A stretch of 64,000 nucleotides of DNA, from contig NZ_WRXN01000001.1 in assembly GCF_009758205.1 (NCBI RefSeq), forward strand, positions 186,001 through 250,000, given 5' to 3'. The notes below the pieces were generated by a model that was given only the letters and a program-made list of their open reading frames with translations, searched no databases and was not told the DNA's origin. Positions 37,501-45,855 of this stretch are shown here, piece by piece. Made by a program: the position numbers and the translations under genes. Source of the stretch: Chitinophaga tropicalis. GTDB lineage: Bacteria > Bacteroidota > Bacteroidia > Chitinophagales > Chitinophagaceae. Each line of letters begins with the position of its first letter. Position 1 is the stretch's first letter.

Positions 37501-37554
37501 TTCTCCGCTCCTACTTCCCGTTCATACGACTGCACCATCAAACTTACTTTCTAA
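34516..37554 (+). CDS. SusC/RagA-family TonB-linked outer membrane protein
   Basis: This 1012-residue protein has a signal peptide (cleavage likely after VSYA), a carboxypeptidase-regulatory-like beta domain (about 25-105, RSITGTVTDEKKQPLSYVTV), a plug domain (about 115-235, with SGVQITSSSGMPGSSARIVIRG) and a 22-strand beta-barrel ending in YDCTIKLTF. SusC proteins import oligosaccharides, glycans or peptides with energy from TonB. It is directly followed by its SusD partner, 8 bp downstream. No glycoside hydrolase, peptidase, sigma or anti-sigma gene flanks the pair, so the substrate cannot be inferred. Confidence 0.95.
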   Translation: MKKNVLHLLAVLTGLLLCAVSYAQNRSITGTVTDEKKQPLSYVTVMIKGTSKGTTTAKDGTFRLDAAPGSILVLRAVGYTSKELPAGNETQMNITLTENASDLSEVVVTALGVRKEKRNLTFSSQEVKSEEILRAKEPNILNSLTGKVSGVQITSSSGMPGSSARIVIRGITSISGENQALIVMDGVPINNDENGGTYNGGPGTNRLADIDPSIIENINVLKGAAATALYGSAGARGVVLITTKKGAINRRPTVTVSSGLSFENAIFPDRQYKYAQGVKGVYYDGETMKSSTSWGPLMDTLTVNGQKVQAHNPLKEFFRTGVTSNNSVAVSGGNNASNYYLSYSYFDQKGAIPKTSYKRHSLFTKYNTQILDNLSATFQLTYSTAKNNKMPEGYGLESPLWTIFTAPVSYNLKPYLNDDGSQRLYRASRNNPYWVLDNILNTTLVNRFLPVMTFVYAPTDWLSVTERMGADIYTDQQDYHVNMNDITYNTGLIYKEDLNFRQFNHDFIIQLKKQFGLTNASLMLGNNVYSTHTDYKTNLGLGLAKPGYYNLASASTVTSTEFSSLARKVGFYAQAEVDYKRMLVLALSGRIDGSSVLAANNRYYPYGSVATSFIFSELFHSSKLKEVINFGKVRASYASVGNDNVKPYSTTTPYTQAIIAGDVSSNLTFPYQGQNGFLIDATLGNPHLKNELQKEYEFGLEMKMLDSRIGLEASYFNRQMSNGIVEGISLANSTGYASTTINSAKMETKGVEALLNLTPVRTKDFTWDVTVNFTKFKSLVKQIGAGLTQTSVGGIYAKVGEPWGAIYGTKYARTSDGQLKINDAGLPYASGDFDIVGNITPDWTGGITNQLRYKQFGFSFFIDTKQGGDILNSDDGYGLYYGTSKQTENRADRVVAGISDATGAANKVSVTGQQYWQQVSGITEAVIQNNSYIKLRNVSLSYNLSKKTLVRLPFKDASIVLTGRNLWIHKSSSFTGGDPEVNSWGNQNGGLGVYTFSAPTSRSYDCTIKLTF

Positions 37555-37562
37555 TTCAAACT

Positions 37563-38960
37563 ATGCAGAACATGAAAAGATCACTCATCATATTTGCCCT
37601 GACAGCTATGTCTTTTGCAGGGTGTAAAAAATTCCTGGACGTTAATCAGAATCCGAACAAACCTTCTGATGTTTCAGAGAGCCTGCTTTTATCGCCAATA
37701 GAGGCTGCTGTTTCGCAATATATCGTTGCAGGTAATGCTTCATCCCTGATAAACCAGTGGATGCAAAATTGCGTTCCTAATCAGCCTTTACCCAATACTG
37801 TCAATTACATGGTTACCAGTTCCACTTTCGACGATTTCTGGAACTCCTTCTATGTACCTGTCATGAATAACCTCTACCTGCTTAACAGGCAGGCTAATGT
37901 AAATGGCAATGGCATGTATGCCGGCATCTCAAAAGTGCTGACCGCATATACGCTGGGAACCGCTACTGACCTCTGGGGGAATATCCCTTTTTCAGAATCG
38001 TTTAACGGAGTAGGTAACAGCACTCCCGTTTATGATTCACAGGAAACCATTTATACTACCGTACAATCACTGCTTGACAGCGCCATCATACAGCTGAATG
38101 AAGGGAAAGGCCAGAACCCCGGAACAGCAGATTATTACTATAGCGGAGATATGGGTAAATGGGTAAAGATGGCTTATACATTAAAAGCCCGTTACTATAT
38201 GCACCTCACCAAAGCGCCGGGTCACACAGCCGCACAACAGGCCAGCCTTGCACTCACCGCTCTGAACAGTGGCATGACCAGCAATGATGATGATTGCTAC
38301 TTTGCATATACCGGCACTTCCACTTCTTCCAATGCCTGGTACCTGCACTTCTATAATACCAGCACCCTGGTGCTTTCGTCCAGGTATGTAGATTCCCTGA
38401 AGAGCAGGAACGATCCACGTCTGCCGTTTCTTGCAGGTAAAGCAAAGAACACCGGGCTCTATACAGGAAATGATATAGGCTCCGGCGCCGGCATCCTGGA
38501 TGATTACTCGGTTGCAGGAAGCTTCTACGGCGGCATCAGCTCCAATGTATATATACTGAATGCGGCAGAAGCTTTGTTCCTGAAAGCAGAAGCTACTTTA
38601 ATCAACTCAGGTTACGCCGTTGCACAGCCTATCTTCCGTCAGGCCGTAGCTGAGAACATACTGAAACTCGGGGTTGACACCAACGGAACTGCCGCACAGA
38701 CATATCTTGCAAAATATAGCGTGCTCTCTGCCGCTAACGCATTACAGCAGATCATTGAAGAAAAGGCAACTGCCAATTTCTTCTCCCCCGAAATATGGGT
38801 AGACTGGAGACGTACAGGTTACCCCGTTCTGAAAGTGATCACTAACAATAATATCTCTGAAATACCACGCAGGTTCCTTTATCCGCTGAATGAAGCTACG
38901 GCCAATCCGCGTAGTGAACAAAGCGCAAAACTGACTGACAAGGTATGGTGGGATAGCTGA
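37563..38960 (+). CDS. SusD/RagB-family nutrient-binding lipoprotein
   Basis: This 465-residue protein has a lipoprotein signal with lipobox SFAGC (Cys at 21 counting from 37563); the ATG at 37572 is an equally good start. The mature protein is mostly helical with TPR-like units and ends with the usual RRTGYPVL and RRFLYPLNEATANP blocks. It looks like the SusD-like_2 branch. It caps the SusC barrel on the cell surface and captures the ligand. It lies 8 bp after susC, so both are one transcript, ended by the hairpin at 38984. Confidence 0.93.
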   Translation: MQNMKRSLIIFALTAMSFAGCKKFLDVNQNPNKPSDVSESLLLSPIEAAVSQYIVAGNASSLINQWMQNCVPNQPLPNTVNYMVTSSTFDDFWNSFYVPVMNNLYLLNRQANVNGNGMYAGISKVLTAYTLGTATDLWGNIPFSESFNGVGNSTPVYDSQETIYTTVQSLLDSAIIQLNEGKGQNPGTADYYYSGDMGKWVKMAYTLKARYYMHLTKAPGHTAAQQASLALTALNSGMTSNDDDCYFAYTGTSTSSNAWYLHFYNTSTLVLSSRYVDSLKSRNDPRLPFLAGKAKNTGLYTGNDIGSGAGILDDYSVAGSFYGGISSNVYILNAAEALFLKAEATLINSGYAVAQPIFRQAVAENILKLGVDTNGTAAQTYLAKYSVLSAANALQQIIEEKATANFFSPEIWVDWRRTGYPVLKVITNNNISEIPRRFLYPLNEATANPRSEQSAKLTDKVWWDS

Positions 38961-38983
38961 CAGGTTCATCCATCATTATACAC

Positions 38984-39016
38984 AAAGAGCTGGCCATAAA
39001 ACCAGCTCTTTTTTAT
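38984..39016 (+). terminator. Terminator after susCD
   Basis: A 10-bp stem (38984-38993 with 39002-39011) is followed by a T-rich tail. Confidence 0.85.
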
Positions 39017-39090
39017 TTTTAGCTTTCAGCCAGCCGCAGTAAAAACATACTCTTATACCTTCAACCAGCCATTCGCTCTCTAAACAACGC

Positions 39091-39110
39091 TTTCAGCCGG
39101 CCGCAGGCCC
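39091..39110 (+). repeat. Dispersed intergenic hairpin repeat, copy next to a terminator
   Basis: tttcagccggccgcaggccc matches the copies at 2491 and 28532 at most positions. A decayed relative lies at about 39023-39039. Confidence 0.6.
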
Positions 39111-39120
39111 AAAATCCCCC

Positions 39121-39167
39121 CGCAAAAAAAATCGCTTTTGCCTTTGGCAAAAGCGATTTTTTTTGCG
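39121..39167. terminator. Bidirectional terminator between susCD and the SIMPL gene
   Basis: A perfect 22-bp stem (39121-39142 with 39146-39167) has loop ttt and A/T tracts in the arms. It mainly serves the minus-strand SIMPL gene. Confidence 0.9.
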
Positions 39168-39187
39168 CAGTTATAAACTCCCCGGCA

Positions 39188-39910
39188 CTATTTAATAAAA
39201 AACGTAGCCCTTACTTCCGCACGCACCTTAATCGTCTTAAAATTAATATCCGCAGGAGCAGCCGCAGCTTCATAATTTACACTGTTAGCAAAACCAGCCA
39301 ACCTTACCTGCGAAATATTATCTGAATAGTTATCAGTATTTATCTCCTGGATCTCCAACGCACCACCAACCTGCTCTCCAATACCTTCCAGCATATAGGT
39401 AGCCTTATCTTTAGCAGACTGTAACGCTTTCGTCTTCACCTGCTTACGGTAATCAGACATTTTAGAATGTGTATAGCTCGCTATGTTCACGCTCTCAATA
39501 CCTTCATCATCTACTTTACCCAGTATATCATTCACCTTATCCAGCTTGCTCAGCTTAAGACGGTATTGCTTACGAGCCATGAAATCAGCATCCTTCTTTT
39601 TCTTCTTCCACCACTGATCATAGTTGCTGCCAAATACATTGGCAATGGTCAGGTTCTCTGCAGGTATACCGGCATCTTTCACCGCTTTCTGCAATTGAGC
39701 TTCCAGCACACCGATCTCTACCTTTGTTGTTTTATTCTTGTATTCACGCAATGCAATGTCAAGATAGATCTCATCCGGGGTGATCTCTATTTCCGCAGAT
39801 CCTGTCACCTCAATTTTTCTTACCGGGGGTTTGTTATCTGTTTGTTGTGCCTGACTGAAAGAAGAGATCATTAATCCTAATCCTGTCAGTAAAAACATTA
39901 CCTTTTTCAT
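39188..39910 (-). CDS. SIMPL domain-containing periplasmic protein
   Basis: This 240-residue protein has a signal peptide (cleavage likely after SQAQ or before) and a SIMPL/DUF541 domain. The domain starts with RKIEVTGSAEIEITPDEIYLDIALRE (within residues 32-57) and ends with FKTIKVRAEVRATFFI, the typical first and last strands. SIMPL proteins are oligomeric periplasmic or surface proteins linked to oxidative-stress tolerance and signalling in some bacteria; the function here is unknown. A perfect inverted repeat about 83 bp upstream may be an operator. Confidence 0.9.
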   Translation of the reverse strand: MKKVMFLLTGLGLMISSFSQAQQTDNKPPVRKIEVTGSAEIEITPDEIYLDIALREYKNKTTKVEIGVLEAQLQKAVKDAGIPAENLTIANVFGSNYDQWWKKKKKDADFMARKQYRLKLSKLDKVNDILGKVDDEGIESVNIASYTHSKMSDYRKQVKTKALQSAKDKATYMLEGIGEQVGGALEIQEINTDNYSDNISQVRLAGFANSVNYEAAAAPADINFKTIKVRAEVRATFFIK

Positions 39911-39992
39911 AATTATTCAGTTTTTAAATTTTAATGTTTGTGGTTTCCGTTGTTTGGCTATATGATGCTACTTTTTATGAGGTTCCATAAAC

Positions 39993-40010
39993 GTGTTAAT
40001 ATCTTAACAC
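39993..40010. promoter_or_regulatory. Operator-like inverted repeat upstream of the SIMPL gene
   Basis: gtgttaa (39993-39999) and ttaacac (40004-40010) form perfect 7-bp arms around tatc, a dimeric-repressor spacing. Confidence 0.4.
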
Positions 40011-40082
40011 AATTTAACATTTAGCCTTGAACGCACCACCACTCAATATGTTACAGAAAAAGAAAAATATTCCTGAATAAAG

Positions 40083-40111
40083 ATCGCCCCCGCGTAAAAT
40101 GCGGAGGCGAT
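40083..40111 (-). terminator. Terminator after mfd
   Basis: An 11-bp stem with one mismatch (40083-40093 with 40101-40111), read on the minus strand, is followed by ctttattc. Confidence 0.65.
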
Positions 40112-40139
40112 TACTTATATATCTCTTCAGAAAGTCTGC

Positions 40140-43100
40140 TTATGTTCTCGCATCTTCCATTGCCTTCAGGAAGTCATACAGATCACTCATTGAACGTATA
40201 CGGTCTGCCACCAGCATAAAGTTCTTGCCTACCTGCTTTAACTTCGCATTATTCACTCTTGTTTGCAGGTACACAAGTATATGATTGAAAGTAGCAGATT
40301 CGAAATAAGGCGAATCCGGGTTGTTGATAAAATAACAACGCAGCGTTTCATCTTTCAGCATCATCTTTTCAAAACCTAAACGGATAGCTATCCAGCGGCA
40401 GCGTATCATGCACAACAGGTCTTTCACCGGCTCAGGCACAGGCCCGAAACGGTCCTGCAGCTCTGTTTCAAATGCCTGCAGCTTACTTTCTATTGTGATG
40501 TTATCCAGTTCCTGGTAAAGGTTCAGACGTTCCTGTATACTTTCCACATAACTGTCAGGGATCAGTATTTCCAGGTCAGTGTCAATGGTACAGTCGCTCA
40601 CAAAATCTTTCTTCTCTTCCATTTGCTCCTTGAACAGGTCGCGGAATTCATTCTGCTTCAACTCGCGGATAGCCTCATCCAGTATCTTCTGATACATGTC
40701 AAATCCTATCTCTGCCATGAAACCGCTTTGCTCTCCGCCCAACAGGTTACCCGCACCACGAATATCCAGGTCCCGCATAGCTATCTGGAAACCGCTGCCC
40801 AGCTCACTATGCTGTTCCAGCGTCTGCAGGCGCTTACGGCTATCTGCGGGAAGCGTACTGACAGGTGGCGATAACAGGTAACAGAAAGCTTTTTTATTAC
40901 TCCGTCCCACACGCCCACGCAACTGATGCAGATCGCTCAAACCGAAGTGATGTGCATTATTGATAATGATGGTATTGGCATTGGGAATATCCACACCGCT
41001 TTCAACGATATTGGTACATACCAGTACATCATACTTACGATCTATAAAATCAAGGATCACTTCTTCCAGCTCATGTCCCTCCATCTGCCCATGTGCTGTA
41101 GCTACAGACAGGTCAGGACAAAGCCCTTTGATAAGACTGCTCATCTCACCCAGTCCTTTCACCCTGTTGTATACAAAGTATACCTGTCCGCCACGTTCTG
41201 TCTCAAAGTAAATAGCATCTCGGATAAGGTCATGATCAAACACATGCAGCTCTGTTTCAATAGGCTGGCGGTTAGGCGGAGGTGTATTGATCACAGACAG
41301 GTCACGCGCGCCCATCAGCGAGAACTGTAATGTTCTTGGGATAGGTGTGGCCGTTAGTGTAAGAGTATCCACATTTACCTTGAACTGTTTCAGCTTTTCT
41401 TTTGCAGATACACCGAATTTCTGTTCTTCATCCACTACCAGTACGCCCAGATCCTTAAACTTCACGTCTTTGCTCAGCAGCGCATGTGTACCGATAATGA
41501 TATCTATCTTTCCTTCAGCCAGTTTCTTCAGCGTCTCTTTTTTCTCTTTGGCTGATTTAAAACGGTTCAGATAATCTACTGTGCACGGAAAATCTTTCAG
41601 CCTGTCTGAAAAAGTTTTATAGTGCTGGAAGGCAAGTATGGTGGTAGGCACCAGTACAGCAGCCTGCTTCCCATCTACGAGCGATTTGAATGCTGCACGT
41701 ATGGCTATCTCCGTCTTACCAAAGCCTACATCGCCACATACCAGCCTGTCCATCGGGGAAGACGCTTCCATATCTCTCTTCACATCGGTAGTAGCCTTAC
41801 TCTGGTCCGGCGTATCTTCATACAGGAAGGATGCTTCCAGCTCTGTCTGCAGGTAAGTATCCGGAGAATGTGCAAAACCCTGCTGTGCTTTACGGGCGGC
41901 ATACAACCTGATAAGATCTTTCGCAATGTCTTTAACCTGTGTTTTAGCCTTTTCCTTGAGCTTATCCCAGGTATCGCTGCCCAGCTTATTCACGCGGGGC
42001 TCTACGCCTTCTTTACCCGTGTATTTGCTGATCTTATGCAGGGAGTTGATATTTACATACAACAGGTCATTATTCTTGTAAATGATCCTGATGGCCTCCT
42101 GCATTTTACCCCCTACTTCTATTTTCTGTAACCCACTGTAAACACCCACGCCATGATCAATATGCGTCACAAAATCGCCCGCCTGGAGTTCCCTCAGCGT
42201 CTTCATCGTGATAGCCTTGTTCTTGTTGTAGGCCTGTTTAACCTTGTACTTATGATAACGCTGGAAGATCTGGTGATCTGTATAACATACCAGCTTCAGC
42301 GTATGATCTATAAAACCGTGGCTTACCGGTATGGGAATAGGGTAGAAGGTAAATTCTGCTTTCAGGTCTTCAAAGATGCTCCGCAGCCTTTCCAGCTGAC
42401 GGGCATTATCTGCAAAGATGAAAAGTGAATATTTATTCCTGTTATGAGCGTCCAGGTCTTTGATCAGCATCTCAAACTGCCGGTTAAATACCGGCTGTTC
42501 CTGCGTTTCAAAGTTAAGTGGCGTATAGGAGCGGTTCGTTTCTTCCCACCATTGTCTGCCGCCAAACACAACACAATGCCGGTGCAGCAGCTGCTGCATC
42601 AGCGGATGCGCTTTTACGAAATCGTCCTCTGACAGGGTCATTGTCTCATCATCTCCTACCTTCACCTGCTGCCCTGTCTGCAGCCACGCGTCCAGTCTTT
42701 CTTCCAGCCCCAGGATCACATCCTGCACATAGGCAGGATCTTTCATCCACACAATGGTATTTTCCGGGAGGAAGTCCAGCAGAGAGGTTTTCTGATGCTC
42801 CAGCCCATGGGTATCCATGTTGGCTATCAGGGTTACCTGCGTCAGCTTCCTTTCACTGAGCTGGCTTTCCGGATCAAACAGGCGGATGGAATCTATATCG
42901 TCTCCGAACAGCTCTATACGGTATGGCTTCTCATTACCGAAAGAGTAGATGTCCAGTATCCCTCCGCGTAGTGCGTATTGCCCGGGTTCATACACAAAGT
43001 CAGTATAACTGAAGCCCCAGCTTACCAGCTTTTCCAGCAGCTCGTCCACTTTAAGCACATCTCCTACTTTCAGCTGCACCATGTTGCTGCTGAAGGCTAC

Positions 43101-43514
43101 TGAAGCCGCTACTTTTTCCCATAGCGCCTCCGGGTAGGTGACCAGTACCTTTTTATGTACGCCACTGCCGGAGAATTTCATCAGCGCTTCAGTACGCAGC
43201 ATATTGTGACTGCTGTTCAGCTCATTGAACTGACCGGTCTTCTTAAATGAATCCGGGAAATAAAAGATATCCAGGGCCTGGGAAAGTTGTTCCAGGTCAT
43301 TATGAAAGTAAGCAGCCTCTTCTTTATCATTCAGGATGAAGAGGTGATTCACGGAATTGGCCAGCTCCCACGCTCCCGCCGCAATAAACGTGGTGGCACT
43401 ACCGGTTAATCCTGTTAATTGGAAATACTGTGGTCCGGGCAAATGTATCCCTTTCACCAGCTGTTGCAGGCGGGTATCTCGCTGGTACAGTTGTAAAACA
43501 GCCTGTATATTCAT
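40140..43514 (-). CDS. mfd: Transcription-repair coupling factor
   Basis: This 1124-residue protein displaces RNA polymerase stalled at DNA lesions and recruits UvrA. In order it has the UvrB-like N-terminal region, the RNAP-interacting CarD-like domain (LQAGDFVTHIDHGVGVYSG at about 455), the superfamily-2 helicase with Walker A GDVGFGKTE near 593 and the DEEQ box in VVDEEQKFG near 695, a QRGRVGR-type motif VI seen as QLRGRVGRSNK, and the C-terminal TRCF domain. I chose the ATG at 43514 (MNIQAVLQLY) because a perfect -7 box lies inside the longer ORF. Length then matches E. coli Mfd (1148). Confidence 0.95.
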   Translation of the reverse strand: MNIQAVLQLYQRDTRLQQLVKGIHLPGPQYFQLTGLTGSATTFIAAGAWELANSVNHLFILNDKEEAAYFHNDLEQLSQALDIFYFPDSFKKTGQFNELNSSHNMLRTEALMKFSGSGVHKKVLVTYPEALWEKVAASVAFSSNMVQLKVGDVLKVDELLEKLVSWGFSYTDFVYEPGQYALRGGILDIYSFGNEKPYRIELFGDDIDSIRLFDPESQLSERKLTQVTLIANMDTHGLEHQKTSLLDFLPENTIVWMKDPAYVQDVILGLEERLDAWLQTGQQVKVGDDETMTLSEDDFVKAHPLMQQLLHRHCVVFGGRQWWEETNRSYTPLNFETQEQPVFNRQFEMLIKDLDAHNRNKYSLFIFADNARQLERLRSIFEDLKAEFTFYPIPIPVSHGFIDHTLKLVCYTDHQIFQRYHKYKVKQAYNKNKAITMKTLRELQAGDFVTHIDHGVGVYSGLQKIEVGGKMQEAIRIIYKNNDLLYVNINSLHKISKYTGKEGVEPRVNKLGSDTWDKLKEKAKTQVKDIAKDLIRLYAARKAQQGFAHSPDTYLQTELEASFLYEDTPDQSKATTDVKRDMEASSPMDRLVCGDVGFGKTEIAIRAAFKSLVDGKQAAVLVPTTILAFQHYKTFSDRLKDFPCTVDYLNRFKSAKEKKETLKKLAEGKIDIIIGTHALLSKDVKFKDLGVLVVDEEQKFGVSAKEKLKQFKVNVDTLTLTATPIPRTLQFSLMGARDLSVINTPPPNRQPIETELHVFDHDLIRDAIYFETERGGQVYFVYNRVKGLGEMSSLIKGLCPDLSVATAHGQMEGHELEEVILDFIDRKYDVLVCTNIVESGVDIPNANTIIINNAHHFGLSDLHQLRGRVGRSNKKAFCYLLSPPVSTLPADSRKRLQTLEQHSELGSGFQIAMRDLDIRGAGNLLGGEQSGFMAEIGFDMYQKILDEAIRELKQNEFRDLFKEQMEEKKDFVSDCTIDTDLEILIPDSYVESIQERLNLYQELDNITIESKLQAFETELQDRFGPVPEPVKDLLCMIRCRWIAIRLGFEKMMLKDETLRCYFINNPDSPYFESATFNHILVYLQTRVNNAKLKQVGKNFMLVADRIRSMSDLYDFLKAMEDART

Positions 43515-43522
43515 GAGGGTTG

Positions 43523-43530
43523 CAAAGATA
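43523..43530 (-). promoter_or_regulatory. -7 box of mfd
   Basis: Minus-strand TATCTTTG fits TANNTTTG and ends 8 bp before the chosen ATG, giving a near-leaderless mRNA. Confidence 0.6.
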
Positions 43531-43591
43531 CGGAATTGCTTAAATTTCGCTTTCACCTCCGGGAAGCGCCCCCCTGAACTATTTTATTTAT

Positions 43592-43609
43592 ATTTAGTAA
43601 TAACTAAAT
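43592..43609. promoter_or_regulatory. Operator-like inverted repeat before the FNR gene
   Basis: atttagt (43592-43598) and actaaat (43603-43609) are perfect arms around aata, ending 9 bp before the ATG. Confidence 0.4.
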
Positions 43610-43618
43610 TCCACACAA

Positions 43619-44344
43619 ATGCTGGACCAATGGTATAACGGGGTCGTGACCCGCATTGTACAGGAAACGCATAACACGCGCAGGTTCTGGATCCGGATCC
43701 AGGGAAAAGAGGTGTTTGATTTCAAAGCCGGTCAGTTTGTTACCCTGGACCTTCCTATTCACGAACAAAAGAACAAACGCTGGCGCAGCTATTCCATAGC
43801 CTCTCCGCCGGATGGCACCAACGAAATTGAGCTGGTTATTGTACTGCTGGAAGGAGGAGCAGGCACTACCTACCTTTTCAATGAAATAAAAGAAGGTAGC
43901 ACCCTGGTGCTGAAAGGCCCCCTGGGCCATTTTGTATTGCCTGAAAACCTGGATAAAGAATTAATGTTCATCTGCACCGGTACCGGCATAGCCCCTTTCA
44001 GGGCCATGGCTCACTACATTAACAGCCATAACATTCCCCATGCCCCCATCCACCTGATCTACGGCTGCCGGCAGCAGTGTGACCTGCTTTATGCAGACGA
44101 GATGCGGAAACTGGAGGAAGAAATGCCCGGCTTCCGTTACCTGCCCACCCTCTCCAGGGAAGATAACCAGTGGACAGGCAGAAAAGGGTATGTACATCTC
44201 ATCTATGAGGAATTAGTGGGACTGAATAAACAGCCCGCTCATTTCTTTCTCTGCGGATGGAAGAACATGATAGATGAAGCTAAACAGCGGATACTGGCTA
44301 TGGGGTATGACAGGCATGCTATTCACCAGGAACTCTATGGATAA
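43619..44344 (+). CDS. Ferredoxin--NADP(+) reductase-like FAD oxidoreductase
   Basis: This 241-residue protein has an FAD-binding barrel (about 1-105, RWRSYSIASPP with R56-S-Y-S59) and an NAD(P)-binding domain (about 110-241, FICTGTGIAPFRAM and HFFLCGWKNMIDEA). It lacks any iron-sulfur or heme domain, so it is a stand-alone reductase of the bacterial FNR type, passing electrons between NADPH and a ferredoxin or flavodoxin. No partner is adjacent. It is divergent from mfd and shares a 104-bp region with it, which contains an inverted repeat just before this start. A terminator separates it from glyS. Confidence 0.88.
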   Translation: MLDQWYNGVVTRIVQETHNTRRFWIRIQGKEVFDFKAGQFVTLDLPIHEQKNKRWRSYSIASPPDGTNEIELVIVLLEGGAGTTYLFNEIKEGSTLVLKGPLGHFVLPENLDKELMFICTGTGIAPFRAMAHYINSHNIPHAPIHLIYGCRQQCDLLYADEMRKLEEEMPGFRYLPTLSREDNQWTGRKGYVHLIYEELVGLNKQPAHFFLCGWKNMIDEAKQRILAMGYDRHAIHQELYG

Positions 44345-44346
44345 AA

Positions 44347-44372
44347 AAAAGGAGCGGGGTACCGCTCCTTTT
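44347..44372. terminator. Bidirectional terminator between the FNR gene and glyS
   Basis: An 11-bp perfect stem (44347-44357 with 44362-44372, loop ggta) is flanked by A and T tracts. Confidence 0.9.
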
Positions 44373-44380
44373 ATATTTAA

Positions 44381-45811
44381 TTATTCGTTGATCTTATTCA
44401 GTACTATCTCTTTCACTTTATCCAGCGGAACCCTTTCCTGTTCCATACTATCACGGTAGCGGATAGTTACGGTATTATCCTCTTTCGTCTGGTGATCTAT
44501 CGTTACGCAGAAAGGCGTACCAATAGCATCCTGGCGGCGGTAGCGTTTACCAATGGCATCTTTCTCTTCATAGAAGCAAAAGAAGGAAGATTTACATTTA
44601 TCCATCAGCTCACGCGCTATTTCAGGCAAACCATCTTTCTTAGTGAGCGGGAATACAGCCAGTTGTATAGGAGCCAGCTTTGCAGGAAATCTCATCACCA
44701 CGCGGCTGTCTTCTTTACCGTCTTTGCTCAGATCTTCCTCTTCATAAGCATTACAGATAGTAAGCAGGAACATACGGTCCAGACCAATAGAGGTTTCTAT
44801 TACATAAGGCACATAGTTCTGGTTGATCTCAGTATCGAAATACTGTATCTTCTTCCTGCTGTATTCCTGGTGGCTTTTCAGATCAAAATCTGTACGGGAA
44901 TGAATACCTTCCACTTCCTTGAAACCTATCGGGAACTCATACTCAATATCAACAGCCGCATCAGCATAGTGCGCCAGCTTCACGTGATCATGATAACGAT
45001 ACTTTTCCGGAGAAACACCAAGGCTCAGATGCCACTTCAGACGCTCTTCCTTCCAGTAGGCATACCATTCTTTCTGAGTGCCAGGGCGGATAAAGAACTG
45101 CATTTCCATCTGCTCAAATTCACGCATACGGAATATGAACTGACGGGCTACGATCTCATTACGGAAAGCTTTACCGGTTTGTGCAATACCAAAAGGTATT
45201 TTCATACGGCCGGTCTTCTGTACGTTCAGGAAGTTTACAAAGATACCCTGAGCCGTTTCCGGGCGCAGGTATATTTCACTTGCCTCGTCTGTTACACTAC
45301 CCAGCTGTGTAGAGAACATCAGGTTGAACTGACGTACATCTGTCCAGTTGGAAGTACCGCTGACAGTGCATTTTATTTTTTTATCTTCTATAAGTTTTTT
45401 GAGACCTGCAAAGTCATTTTCTTTAAGCAGGTTATCCATCTGTGCCAGCAGGGCTTCTCCCTCAGCAGCAGGCAGGGTTTCTGCATGTGCTTCAATCAGG
45501 TGATCCACACGATAACGTTTTTTGCTGTCTTTGTTATCGATCATAGGATCACTGAAATTATCCACGTGACCGGAAGCCTTCCAGGTAGTCGGGTGCATGA
45601 AAATGGCAGCATCTATCCCCACAATGTTCTCATGCATCTGGGTCATGCTCTTCCACCAGTAGTCGCGGATATTCTTCTTTAACTGTGCGCCATACTGGCC
45701 ATAATCATAAACTGCACTTAAACCGTCATATATTTCACTGGACGGGAAAACGAAGCCATATTCTTTACAATGCGAGATGATCGCCTGGAATTTGTTCTGA
45801 TCTGTTGCCAT
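44381..45811 (-). CDS. glyS: Glycyl-tRNA synthetase, single-chain (dimeric) type
   Basis: This 476-residue class II synthetase is of the alpha2 type found in eukaryotes, archaea and some bacteria, not the alpha2-beta2 type of E. coli. Motif 2 is seen in KAFRNEIVARQFIFRMREFEQ (inside residues 205-230) with the following EMQFFI, and motif 3 in ETSIGLDRMFL. The C-terminal anticodon-binding domain has APIQLAVFPL and CVTIDHQTKEDNTVTIRYRDS. It has its own -7 box and follows a yihY gene by 44 bp. Confidence 0.96.
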   Translation of the reverse strand: MATDQNKFQAIISHCKEYGFVFPSSEIYDGLSAVYDYGQYGAQLKKNIRDYWWKSMTQMHENIVGIDAAIFMHPTTWKASGHVDNFSDPMIDNKDSKKRYRVDHLIEAHAETLPAAEGEALLAQMDNLLKENDFAGLKKLIEDKKIKCTVSGTSNWTDVRQFNLMFSTQLGSVTDEASEIYLRPETAQGIFVNFLNVQKTGRMKIPFGIAQTGKAFRNEIVARQFIFRMREFEQMEMQFFIRPGTQKEWYAYWKEERLKWHLSLGVSPEKYRYHDHVKLAHYADAAVDIEYEFPIGFKEVEGIHSRTDFDLKSHQEYSRKKIQYFDTEINQNYVPYVIETSIGLDRMFLLTICNAYEEEDLSKDGKEDSRVVMRFPAKLAPIQLAVFPLTKKDGLPEIARELMDKCKSSFFCFYEEKDAIGKRYRRQDAIGTPFCVTIDHQTKEDNTVTIRYRDSMEQERVPLDKVKEIVLNKINE

Positions 45812-45818
45812 AATGGCG

Positions 45819-45826
45819 CAAATATA
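45819..45826 (-). promoter_or_regulatory. -7 box of glyS
   Basis: Minus-strand TATATTTG fits TANNTTTG and ends 7 bp before the glyS ATG. Confidence 0.6.
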
Positions 45827-45855
45827 ATAAGGGTTTTCGGAATAAAAGTTGACAG

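Noticed and set aside
44492..45682. 396-codon open frame antisense to glyS
   Set aside because: It is fully inside glyS on the opposite strand, has no family-like sequence, and is a shadow of the codon pattern of glyS.
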